64,000 bases of DNA, taken from positions 186,001 through 250,000 of the forward strand of contig NZ_JAUOPN010000005.1 in assembly GCF_030547005.1 (NCBI RefSeq), read 5' to 3'. A model generated the notes under the pieces. It saw nothing but the letters and a program-made list of their open reading frames with translations, did not search any database and was not told the DNA's origin. This document shows, piece by piece, positions 8,960 through 17,236 of this stretch (positions within the stretch are counted from its first letter, which is position 1; every line of letters begins with the position of its first letter). Source of the stretch: Maribacter sp. 1_MG-2023. Its GTDB lineage: Bacteria; Bacteroidota; Bacteroidia; Flavobacteriales; Flavobacteriaceae. The position numbers and the translations under genes are program-made.

Positions 8960-10516
8960 TTAATCTTTCCTTCCGTTACCTGTTAGTATATCTAAAAGAC
9001 CATCTTCTAAATTGATCCATAGATAATTAAAGAAAGATTTATTCTTTATTCGCTCAGTTTCTATATCACCAAATCTATATCCATTTTCATCTGTTTTTGA
9101 CCCATCGTTTATAAATAGATTACCAATAAATGAAAGTACTTTTTTTACTCCGTTTCTTTCTTTGTTGAGTACTTGAAATTTAAAATCTTCGTACCTCATT
9201 TTAATATCTCCTGCAGCAGCATACTCGTCTCCAGAAATAGTAAAGTAAAGCTGGTCGATAGTTCCTGTAGTTTGGGTTCTTAAATTGGGCACCAGAAAAT
9301 CATTTAAACTAGAAGTATTGAAATTAGCTAATCCGCCAGAAATCAGAAAAGTACTCCGGGAATCATAAACATCAAATTGCCAATTAAGATGAAATTTTCC
9401 TGTTCCCATTAAATCGGCATTTAGTTGAATTTGAACAGGGTCTTCAATATTTTTTTTATTTGATAAATTACTGATTACTGCATCTAAATTTTCAAAACTC
9501 AATGCACCGGCTTTTACATTATTCGGAATATTCTCTTCATAGACAATTGCTCCTTTTTTGATAAAAATAGAGTCAATTGCCACTTTAAAGGGTAGTTTTT
9601 GCAGTAATCTACCGTAAAGAGGCTTATTTCTAAAATCTTCTAATTTGGATTTATCGCGGTATACTTCTAGTTTAGGTTGTGAAAGTAAAAGTTCTTTGAG
9701 GTTTACATGTAGCGAATCATTACTGACCAAATAGTTGTGGTCTTCAACTTTTATTAAGGGAATAGATAAATGAACATAATCTCTTTGATAGGTGAATTCT
9801 CTACTTAATTCAGCTTTAGAATAGACAGTAGAAAGTACAATATCGGTAATATCAACAGTGGAATTGTTTATCACCATCGACTGCATTTCAAGCTTTTCGA
9901 ATTTACCTAAAGGCGCATTGAAGTTTTGAATTTCGATGTTGTAATCTGTAAATGTGAACGGAACATATTTTGTTATAATATCGGGATCGGTAGCTACTTC
10001 TTTTAACGTAAGATTTATTTGGTCGACAGCTATAAGTGCTACTTCCTCGTTAGAATCCCAAATTTCTACCCTACCGGCATCGAATATGATTTCTTCAATA
10101 AATATTTCTTTTAATAATTTGATGGGGTTGCTTTTGCTGGCAACTTCATTGTCAACATTTTCAGGGCAAGTTTTAAAATTTAGATGAGGTTTGGTAAGGG
10201 TTAGAGACTTAATAAAAATGGACTTTTGAAATAGTATTTTCCAATAGTCAAATCCGCTAATTGAAAGCATTTCAGCATCCACCTTAATTTCGCAAGAAGA
10301 AGTCTGCTTACCTAAGCTAATTACGGCAACGTCTTTAAATGCTATATTGCCTTTTATAAGGCTGATGTTCAATTGTTCGTATGAAAAATCTATATGATCC
10401 GGTACCTTTCTTTCTAAAAAGCTAACAACCTCTTTTTTCATTTTCCATTTGGCAAGCAAATAGCCACCAACGCAGAAAATAAGAAGTAAAACAAGCCATT
10501 TTAAAATTTTGGACAT
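8960..10516 (-). CDS. AsmA-like envelope protein
   Basis: 518 aa with one N-terminal membrane anchor (ILKWLVLLLIFCVGGYLLA) and a long periplasmic region of repeated beta-rich segments (NISLIKGNIAFKDVAVIS, KPHLNFKTCP). The order anchor, IDFSYEQLNISLIKGNI, then many short strand motifs is characteristic of the AsmA/DUF748-like superfamily, which includes bridge-like proteins implicated in lipid movement between membranes. Shorter than most AsmA-type bridge proteins. It converges with the YtxH operon (16 bp apart), and the neighbours give no further clue. Confidence 0.6.
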   Translation of the reverse strand: MSKILKWLVLLLIFCVGGYLLAKWKMKKEVVSFLERKVPDHIDFSYEQLNISLIKGNIAFKDVAVISLGKQTSSCEIKVDAEMLSISGFDYWKILFQKSIFIKSLTLTKPHLNFKTCPENVDNEVASKSNPIKLLKEIFIEEIIFDAGRVEIWDSNEEVALIAVDQINLTLKEVATDPDIITKYVPFTFTDYNIEIQNFNAPLGKFEKLEMQSMVINNSTVDITDIVLSTVYSKAELSREFTYQRDYVHLSIPLIKVEDHNYLVSNDSLHVNLKELLLSQPKLEVYRDKSKLEDFRNKPLYGRLLQKLPFKVAIDSIFIKKGAIVYEENIPNNVKAGALSFENLDAVISNLSNKKNIEDPVQIQLNADLMGTGKFHLNWQFDVYDSRSTFLISGGLANFNTSSLNDFLVPNLRTQTTGTIDQLYFTISGDEYAAAGDIKMRYEDFKFQVLNKERNGVKKVLSFIGNLFINDGSKTDENGYRFGDIETERIKNKSFFNYLWINLEDGLLDILTGNGRKD

Positions 10517-10597
10517 AAGGTATCTTTAAAAGCAATTTGTTTAGAAGTTTGGCAAACCCTATGTATCAGTGTAAGCGTTGCGTTTTTGAAATCGCTA

Positions 10598-10993
10598 CTA
10601 CTTATAAGGCTTTTCAAAACCTGTACTATCTGGGTCCATATATTTCTTAAAGTCAGATGCACTTGTAAGCTCAATAAAATCTTCACCTTTTATAACGATG
10701 GCGTTTTTTAAAAAACTAGGATTCTTGTTTAAAATTTTCAACCAACCGTCATCATCAAGATCAACAGATGTTTCGCCATATGCTTCTTTAAAATCTGGGT
10801 GCTCGGTATTCACCAAGTCAGAAATGTTTTTAGTTAGCCCATCAGCTAATTCTGCCCATTGGGTACCTGTCACGTTCGTCTTAGAAATATCTATAGTTAA
10901 ATGATCTTTACCTGAAGATTCAACATAGGCATTCAATTGCTTGCCTATAGAATTTTGCGAACTATAATATAAGGTTATTTGTTTTATGTCCAT
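10598..10993 (-). CDS. ArsC/Spx-like thioredoxin-fold protein
   Basis: About 131 aa. MDIKQITLYYSSQNSIGKQL and the overall spacing resemble the ArsC/Spx-like glutaredoxin-fold family, ending in a region equivalent to the 'FLKNAIVIKGEDFIELT' segment of arsenate-reductase-like proteins. The usual CxxC or single N-terminal catalytic cysteine is absent (SSQNS instead), so redox activity is unlikely. An earlier ATG at 11008 would add MGVIA. I prefer 10993 because GGGAG lies about 9 nt upstream and the family begins at this point. Probably a regulatory or degenerate member. Confidence 0.6.
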   Translation of the reverse strand: MDIKQITLYYSSQNSIGKQLNAYVESSGKDHLTIDISKTNVTGTQWAELADGLTKNISDLVNTEHPDFKEAYGETSVDLDDDGWLKILNKNPSFLKNAIVIKGEDFIELTSASDFKKYMDPDSTGFEKPYK

Positions 10994-11141
10994 AGCGATC
11001 ACTCCCATTACTTTTTTTTAAAAGTACTCACATCTAGAGGTAGTAATTAACTCGTTTAAAATTAAAAGTATCTTAATAGGTTTAATCAAACTAGGGCTTA
11101 AGCAAATTATAGTATCTTGTTATGGAACAAAATAATTAATA

Positions 11142-12566
11142 ATGAATACTGTTTTTTGGCTTGCATACATAGCGGTAACTTTATGGAGTATAGTCAATAT
11201 TATATTTAATGGATCTAAGGCAACTAAGATGGTTAGTTGGTCTTTATCTGTAATAATTTTCCCCTTTTTGGGTCCGCTTTTATATTACCTATTTGGTATT
11301 AACAGAAGAAAATTTAAGCTGTTTAAACTAAAGCAGACCGAAAAACGAAGACTGTATTCAGAAACCCATAAAGAGCTTGAGGGTGGTGAACAAAGTGTGC
11401 ATAGGTTCGACGACTATAAGCCAGAAAAATTAGCCTCACTTATTCGAAAAAACAGCTATTTCGCGCCCTATGAAGGTAATGAGGTAACTTTGTTAAATAG
11501 TGGAGAAGAAGCGTTTGGGTCTATATTTAAAGCCATAGAAGAGGCTAAAGATTTCATACACCTTCAATACTATATTTTAGCAGAAGGCATGTTGTTAGAC
11601 AGATTTCACGAACTGTTTCAAAAGAAGATAAAAGAAGGTGTTGAAATTAGAATGTTATATGATTCTTTTGGTAGCAATTCTATGCGAGGCAAGAGGGTAA
11701 AACGGTTTATAGATATTGGGGTAAAAGCATATCCGACGATGCCAATTCGTTTCGGAAATCTATTGTTCACCCTTAATTATAGAAATCACAGAAAAATAAT
11801 AATCATTGATGGCAAAGTTGGTTTCACTGGCGGATTCAATGTGTCTGATAAATACATGAAACCAGTATCTGAACTTGGTGTGTGGCAAGATTTACATTTA
11901 AAAATAGAAGGTCCTGCAGTAAATAGTTTACAACGAGTTTTTGTAAAAGATTATCATTTTGCAGGTAAAGAAGAATTGTTGTTGCAAGACAAGTATTTTC
12001 CAAAAGTAGAACCTGTTGGTAATACGGTTACACAGATAATTTCAAGCGGACCAGATTCTAAATATCCTGCAATTATGCAGCAATACTTGGCAATGATCAA
12101 TATTGCAACAAAACGTATTTGTATCGCTAATCCGTATTTTATACCTGGAGAGCCGGTTTTAGAAGCAATTAGAATAGCGGCACTAAGCGGAGTAGAAGTT
12201 ACTTTGCTTACCCCTAAAATATCAGATTCTTTATTGGCTCAATATAGTATGTTTTCCACTTTTGAAGCTTTGTTAGAAGTAGGAGCTAATATTTATTTAA
12301 GACCAGATTTTTCTCATAGTAAGGTTATCATTATCGATGGAGAAATAGTTTCTGTAGGCTCAGGTAATTTTGATTATAGAAGCTTTGAGCACAACTTTGA
12401 AACCAATGCTATTTTGTATGATAAAGAAAAAGCTTCTGAAATAGAAGAGCTATTTTCAAAACATTGTACCGATGAGGCGAAGGTAGATTTAGAAAAATTT
12501 AAAAAGAGATCGCCGTTCAGTAAGTTTTTAGAAGGTCTTGCCAAATTCTTTAGTCCCCTACTTTGA
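11142..12566 (+). CDS. cls: Cardiolipin synthase
   Basis: Phospholipase-D-superfamily enzyme (474 aa) that joins two phosphatidylglycerols, or a similar pair, into cardiolipin at the inner membrane. Two N-terminal membrane helices (about 3-20 and 35-52) are followed by two HKD motifs: HRKIIIIDGKVGFTGGFN near 215 and HSKVIIIDGEIVSVGSGNFD near 391. Length and order match bacterial ClsA-type enzymes. The stop overlaps the probable TTG start of the next gene, so they are likely translated together. Confidence 0.9.
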   Translation: MNTVFWLAYIAVTLWSIVNIIFNGSKATKMVSWSLSVIIFPFLGPLLYYLFGINRRKFKLFKLKQTEKRRLYSETHKELEGGEQSVHRFDDYKPEKLASLIRKNSYFAPYEGNEVTLLNSGEEAFGSIFKAIEEAKDFIHLQYYILAEGMLLDRFHELFQKKIKEGVEIRMLYDSFGSNSMRGKRVKRFIDIGVKAYPTMPIRFGNLLFTLNYRNHRKIIIIDGKVGFTGGFNVSDKYMKPVSELGVWQDLHLKIEGPAVNSLQRVFVKDYHFAGKEELLLQDKYFPKVEPVGNTVTQIISSGPDSKYPAIMQQYLAMINIATKRICIANPYFIPGEPVLEAIRIAALSGVEVTLLTPKISDSLLAQYSMFSTFEALLEVGANIYLRPDFSHSKVIIIDGEIVSVGSGNFDYRSFEHNFETNAILYDKEKASEIEELFSKHCTDEAKVDLEKFKKRSPFSKFLEGLAKFFSPLL

Positions 12567-13195
12567 TAAAACCCTTATATAAATACAAATTGAATTATTT
12601 AATCTTAATACTATTAAGTTACACTATGGTTGCATCTGCACAACATACAATACCCAATGAAATAACTGAAGAAGCAAAAATTGCGCTGTCTCACTATCCT
12701 GAGCTTGCGAATACTAAAATTGAATTTAAGTTTAAAAAGGAAATCAAAAAGTCAACAATGCAGGCACAGCCCTCATTTTGGAGTGTATTTAAGTCTAAGA
12801 AAAATAGGTCTTATAATATTTTGATTAGCGAAAGGATAAAGATTGCCGATTCGGTGTACTATACCAAAGACATACCTTCAGAAATTATGATAGGGTGGTT
12901 GGGCCATGAACTTGGTCATGTAATGGATTACCAGCAGCGAAGCGGTTTTAATTTAATAGGCTTCGGATTTAAATATGTAACCTCTGAAAATTATATACGA
13001 GAGGCAGAGCGTCGTGCAGATTCTTTTGCCGTTACACATGGTATGGAAACTTATATTCTTGCCACCAAAGAATTTATTTTAAAGAAAGCAGGATTAACAA
13101 AAGAATATGTAGACCGTATTAAAAACCTGTACCTATCTCCAGAAGAAATTATGTTATTGGTTGAAGAGAGAGATGCGTTAAGTCAAGGTAAATAG
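12563..13195 (+). CDS. Secreted HELGH zinc metalloprotease-like protein
   Basis: 210 aa. The frame can begin at TTG 12563, whose last two bases lie within the cls stop codon. That start gives a convincing signal peptide (KLNYLILILLSYTMVASA, then Q), whereas the first internal ATG would remove most of it. The mature protein has HELGH (about 115-119) and, about 35 residues later, EAERRADSFA, which provides a third metal ligand in a pattern typical of zincins. Likely a periplasmic or outer-envelope peptidase. Substrate unknown; coupling to cls suggests an envelope role. Confidence 0.68.
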   Translation: MIKPLYKYKLNYLILILLSYTMVASAQHTIPNEITEEAKIALSHYPELANTKIEFKFKKEIKKSTMQAQPSFWSVFKSKKNRSYNILISERIKIADSVYYTKDIPSEIMIGWLGHELGHVMDYQQRSGFNLIGFGFKYVTSENYIREAERRADSFAVTHGMETYILATKEFILKKAGLTKEYVDRIKNLYLSPEEIMLLVEERDALSQGK

Positions 13196-13199
13196 GGGC

Positions 13200-14723
13200 T
13201 TAATTGTGCTCATTTACAAAAGCTTCCCATTCGGCAAACTTTTCTTCTTTCATTACTCGCTCCATTTTTACTTGTCCGCCTTTCTTTTTGTTGCTATCGT
13301 TCCAATCGTAAAACACATCAGGATTAATAGTAAAAACCTTCACTCCTTTTAGAGCTTTAGACCTTGCAACTTTGTAGTTTTTATTGGCAGCTTTTAAAGA
13401 CTCATCTAGCTTTTTAGCTATTTCTTTTGGGTCTTGGGTAGCGTTAGTTCCTAAATACCAGGTATGGTAAAATCCGTCTTCGTACTTTTTCGCACAAAGT
13501 GTGTATTCGGGTATTTCAATATCAAAAGTTTCCATGATGTCTTGTAGGGCATCATCCAGTTTATTGACCGATAATTGTGAGCCGACAGTATTCAAAAAGA
13601 ACTTGGTACGCCCCGTAATTTTAATTTCGGCACGTTCCACATCGGTAAACTCAATAGTATCACCAATAAGGTAACGCCAAGCACCACTAACCGTACTAAT
13701 AATAAGTACATAATTCTGACCGGTTTCAACCTCAGATAATGTTAGTGAAGGAGCATCTTGTGAAAGAGAACCATCTTCTAAAATATAATCGGGATTGAAA
13801 GGAACAAATTCAAAGTAAATTCCGTTATCCGTCACCAATTTCATCGCATCAGTTTCTGGTCTAGCTTGAAAGGCAATAAATCCTTCAGATGCTAAATAGG
13901 TGTCAATTACCGTTACAGGTTTCCCCATTAAGGCATTAAAACTTTTTTCGTAAGGTCCAAATGCAACTCCGCCAGAAGTGTACACCTGCAGGTTAGGCCA
14001 AATCTCGTGAATGTTGTTGAGGTTGTGTTTTTTAATGACTTCTTTCAGCATTAACTCGATCCAAGAAGGGATTCCGCTCAGTGCGCCAATATCCCAATCT
14101 GCAGCTTTTTCAGCAATTTTAGCAACACGTTCATCCCAGTCATCAATTTTGGCAATTTCTTTTCCGGGTTTGTAATATCCACTAAACCAAGATGGTATAT
14201 TGCTTGCGCTAATACCGCTGATTTCGCCCTCTAGGTGATCATCATTTTCTATTAAATCAGTAGAACTGCCCAGCATTAAAATTCCCGTTTCAAAGAAATC
14301 TGCCGGAAGATCGAAATTCGAAATTGCCAACACTTGCTTAATACCCGCTTGTCTAATAGCATCTATCATAGCATCGGTCACCGGAATGCGCTTACTAGTT
14401 TTACCTGTAGTGCCAGAACTCAGCGCAAAATAATCTGGACTACCGGGCCACGTTACATCGGTCTGGTCTTCGTGCAATTTATGCCACCATTTTTCATTGA
14501 TTTGATTATAGTCGAAAAAAGGCACGGCATCACGAAATGCTTGCTGCGGATGATCATTTTCTAGAATATTATTGAAGTCATAGGCTTTACCAAAAGAAGT
14601 ATCTTTTGCAGTTTCTAAAAGGTTTTGAAGAACAGCTTTTTGATCTGCAATAGGGTTATCATCACCAGTAATTTTGTCGGTAATATCGATAACTCCTTTT
14701 ATAAAATTTCCTATGATATTCAT
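13200..14723 (-). CDS. GH3 auxin-responsive-promoter family protein (acyl-adenylating enzyme)
   Basis: 507 aa. Matches the GH3 family of the adenylate-forming superfamily: YFALSSGTTGKTSKRIPVT is the phosphate-binding loop, VYTSGGVAFGPYEKSF and EGFIAFQ are further conserved blocks, and GDTIEFTDVERAEIKITGRT holds the C-terminal hinge. Plant members conjugate amino acids to hormones through acyl-adenylates. Bacterial members presumably make an acyl amide or ester on an unknown substrate. Monocistronic and convergent with the zincin gene. Confidence 0.85.
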   Translation of the reverse strand: MNIIGNFIKGVIDITDKITGDDNPIADQKAVLQNLLETAKDTSFGKAYDFNNILENDHPQQAFRDAVPFFDYNQINEKWWHKLHEDQTDVTWPGSPDYFALSSGTTGKTSKRIPVTDAMIDAIRQAGIKQVLAISNFDLPADFFETGILMLGSSTDLIENDDHLEGEISGISASNIPSWFSGYYKPGKEIAKIDDWDERVAKIAEKAADWDIGALSGIPSWIELMLKEVIKKHNLNNIHEIWPNLQVYTSGGVAFGPYEKSFNALMGKPVTVIDTYLASEGFIAFQARPETDAMKLVTDNGIYFEFVPFNPDYILEDGSLSQDAPSLTLSEVETGQNYVLIISTVSGAWRYLIGDTIEFTDVERAEIKITGRTKFFLNTVGSQLSVNKLDDALQDIMETFDIEIPEYTLCAKKYEDGFYHTWYLGTNATQDPKEIAKKLDESLKAANKNYKVARSKALKGVKVFTINPDVFYDWNDSNKKKGGQVKMERVMKEEKFAEWEAFVNEHN

Positions 14724-14873
14724 ATGTAACGGTATTTAGGTTAGTATTGCTAAATTACTGGTTACGTGAGGTAAAGATTAACCCTAATCTGAAATATGTG
14801 GACTTTATTGGGTTAATGGTTTTGGGTTGATGTTAAAATTTAATATTTCATTTTATATGTATTTATAGAAAGC

Positions 14874-15461
14874 TTATTCGTTTCGAAAATCTTTTCTCAT
14901 TTCCAATTCCATTTCTATTTGCTCCAACCAAAACCCATCTTGTTTTATAATTTTAGAATCTGCTAATAATAGTTCCAATTTTAGGGCTTCAAATTGTTCA
15001 TCAGAAAAATTAGAATTCATAATTGCGTCTTCTCCGTTTTCTTTTAGAACTCTATCAATGAATTTTTTGTAAGCAATTAAGGAGTCAGTCAATGAGCTAA
15101 AATTTGAGTTGAAAGGTTTGGGGGAGAAATAATCTTCATGATCAAGATATTCTATTCGATCCTCTGATTCTGTATTTACGACAATGGGGTCTCCATCACT
15201 GCAACTTCCAATAACTATGTACTTGTCAAATTCAGGCTCTAAGAACTCATAAATTTTTGTCAGTTTATGGATTCCCTTGTATAAATCATCTGAATCCGTA
15301 ACGAAACTAAGAAATGGAGCAGCACTTTCTGGAAGTCCAACTGTGTTTAGAAATTGGATAGAGGCATCACGTAATCCAAGTTCATTTAACCTATTTGTAC
15401 TAATAGGGTTAAGTTTTTCTTCATTTGAAGTCCATAATTTTTTAAATTCTTCTGGTTTCAT
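14874..15461 (-). CDS. SUKH-like (SMI1/KNR4) putative immunity protein
   Basis: 195 aa. LPESAAPFLSF, YIVIGSCSDGDPIVVNT, RIEYLDHEDYF and SLTDSLIAYKKFI follow the order of conserved blocks in SUKH-4-type immunity proteins, which neutralise polymorphic toxins of neighbouring cells. No toxin gene adjoins it. It lies beside a permease fragment and an unknown secreted protein, in a patch that looks rearranged. Probably an orphan immunity gene. Family call from motif order only. Confidence 0.55.
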   Translation of the reverse strand: MKPEEFKKLWTSNEEKLNPISTNRLNELGLRDASIQFLNTVGLPESAAPFLSFVTDSDDLYKGIHKLTKIYEFLEPEFDKYIVIGSCSDGDPIVVNTESEDRIEYLDHEDYFSPKPFNSNFSSLTDSLIAYKKFIDRVLKENGEDAIMNSNFSDEQFEALKLELLLADSKIIKQDGFWLEQIEMELEMRKDFRNE

Positions 15462-15508
15462 TTACAAGCGTGTTGAGAATAATTAATCTAAACTTAAAAA
15501 TCCAATCT

Positions 15509-15589
15509 TTAACTAAGCAAAATAAGCACAGCTCCCACAGAAATCAACACCAAAATAATCCTATTAATTAGATTTGTTTCTTTGGTAAT
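15509..15589 (-). pseudogene. Relic of a TSUP permease 3' end
   Basis: The minus-strand reading TKETNLINRIILVLISVGAV followed by LILLS and a stop closely matches the C-terminus of the intact TSUP permease at 16406-17161 (FFRKMILVLTAVGAVLIMLS and stop). Nucleotide similarity also extends past the stop into the 3' flank. About 25 codons survive before an in-frame stop on the upstream side. This looks like the decayed tail of a second TSUP gene. Confidence 0.65.
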
Positions 15590-15592
15590 ATA

Positions 15593-16339
15593 TTATTTGC
15601 CTACTATTTGAATATTGCCACATTTTGCATGCGATGTCCAAATCTTAGATGACACAAAATTGTATCTCAATAGCATTTCCCAAGTTTCATTGTGGTTTCT
15701 ATAAAGTAGGGTGTAACCTTCACCTTTACAACGGTGGTTTTCAAAAATAGAAATTTTAGCATATTTATGGTCTTTTGAAAATATAGGCTTAGAAATTTGA
15801 AAGTATATATTCTCTTCTTCATTAATTTCCTCGTCAATTTCCCAAGCTTTAACCAGTTCTTCGTTAAGTTTTTTATTTGCCCAAATCTTATTTTTATTCC
15901 AAAGAAGTTTTTTCTTTACAACTATAGAATGGCGTTTTTTATTTCTTAAAATACTATCGTATTTCCCGGGACTAATATTATATTTTACAAAAATGATACT
16001 CTTTGCTAGAGGTGGAGAAAATCTTTTATACTTTTTACTAGACAGATTTTTTACATTTTTTAAAGAGTAGTTTGTCCAGTCTATAGTTTCCTCATTTGAT
16101 TTATATATCAAGTCTAAAGGAAAATTATTGGCTATCAATTTTAATTCTCGTATTTGAAATTTTTGAAGCGAATCGTTAATAATAGGTTCTTCTAAACCTT
16201 CTTTAAATAACAAATAGTGCTCAAAGTCTTTCGGGAAATCATGATCAATAACACTTTCAACTAAACTTGCAGTCATCGAATCTTGACCGAATATATTTAA
16301 GACAGAAAAAATTGAAAGTATTAAAATGTAATTTTTCAT
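15593..16339 (-). CDS. Hypothetical secreted protein
   Basis: 248 aa, not recognised. The N-terminus MKNYILILSIFSVLNIFGQ is a good signal peptide with cleavage near residue 18. The mature part is lysine-rich and alpha/beta-like. The C-terminus has a short block (GEGYTLLYRNHNETWEMLLR) resembling single-domain periplasmic proteins. It sits exactly between a TSUP permease and the relic tail of a second one, as if inserted or left behind by a rearrangement. Confidence 0.6.
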   Translation of the reverse strand: MKNYILILSIFSVLNIFGQDSMTASLVESVIDHDFPKDFEHYLLFKEGLEEPIINDSLQKFQIRELKLIANNFPLDLIYKSNEETIDWTNYSLKNVKNLSSKKYKRFSPPLAKSIIFVKYNISPGKYDSILRNKKRHSIVVKKKLLWNKNKIWANKKLNEELVKAWEIDEEINEEENIYFQISKPIFSKDHKYAKISIFENHRCKGEGYTLLYRNHNETWEMLLRYNFVSSKIWTSHAKCGNIQIVGK

Positions 16340-16405
16340 CTAGTATCGGAAAAGGTCTTTAAAATTGATTTTCACACCAAAATAACTCAAACTTAAAACA
16401 AAGTA

Positions 16406-17161
16406 CTAACTAAGCATAATAAGCACAGCACCAACAGCTGTCAATACTAAGATCATCTTTCTAAAGAAAGCTTCTTTAATGTGTTTTATAAATCGGACTC
16501 CAACGAAAAACCCTAAAAGAATACCAGGTAAAAGCATCAAGTTCAATTGTAAAGTTTCAATAGATATGGTTTTCCAGACGAAAAAATGAAATGGAAGTTT
16601 AATGATATTTACAATTAAAAATAACCAAGCTGCCGTACCTATAAATTGATTTTTTGGCAAGCGCATGGCTAAAAAGTAAATGTTAGAGAAAGCTCCCGCT
16701 AAATTACCTACCATGGTAGTAATACCTGCTATGGTGCCAATGGCTCCGGCAAATGTCCAGTGAGAAGGTACGTTCTTGTCCTTTTTGCGATCCCAATAAA
16801 ACATCATACCAACGGTGATGATAATTATGGTTGCCATGGCTATTTTAAAGAACTTTTCGGGCAGTTCGTTTCCTATGAATACACCTATTAATAAACCAAC
16901 GAGCATCCACGGTAATACTTTAAAAACATATTTCCACTGTGTATATTTATTATAGTAGATAACGGAAAAAATATCAGCAAGAACTAAAAGAGGTACCACC
17001 ATGCCTGTAGACTGTCTTGCGCCAAATGCCAAAGCCATTATGGTAACGTTTAAAACAGCAATACCTTTAATGCCTGCCTTAGATAACCCTATGATAAAGG
17101 TCGCAATTGATGCCAAGATCCAAGCGGTTGGGGTAATTTCTGTAGTTATTGATAGAAGCAC
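16406..17161 (-). CDS. TSUP (TauE/SafE) family sulfite/organic-acid exporter
   Basis: 251 aa, about eight hydrophobic helices. The start LLSITTEITPTAWILASIAT and the glycine-containing repeats (FIIGLSKAGIKGIAVL and later GTIAGITTMVGNLAGAF) are the internal duplicated motifs of TauE/SafE permeases. These proteins export sulfite, sulfoacetate or related anions. A decayed copy of its 3' end lies 0.8 kb downstream (15509-15589). Substrate cannot be told from context. Confidence 0.82.
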   Translation of the reverse strand: MLLSITTEITPTAWILASIATFIIGLSKAGIKGIAVLNVTIMALAFGARQSTGMVVPLLVLADIFSVIYYNKYTQWKYVFKVLPWMLVGLLIGVFIGNELPEKFFKIAMATIIIITVGMMFYWDRKKDKNVPSHWTFAGAIGTIAGITTMVGNLAGAFSNIYFLAMRLPKNQFIGTAAWLFLIVNIIKLPFHFFVWKTISIETLQLNLMLLPGILLGFFVGVRFIKHIKEAFFRKMILVLTAVGAVLIMLS

Positions 17162-17236
17162 GTGGTACGTTTAGCGTATTAGGTATAAGAATGTCCTAAA
17201 ATAATATATCTTTAACAATCAACCTAAAACCAACTT

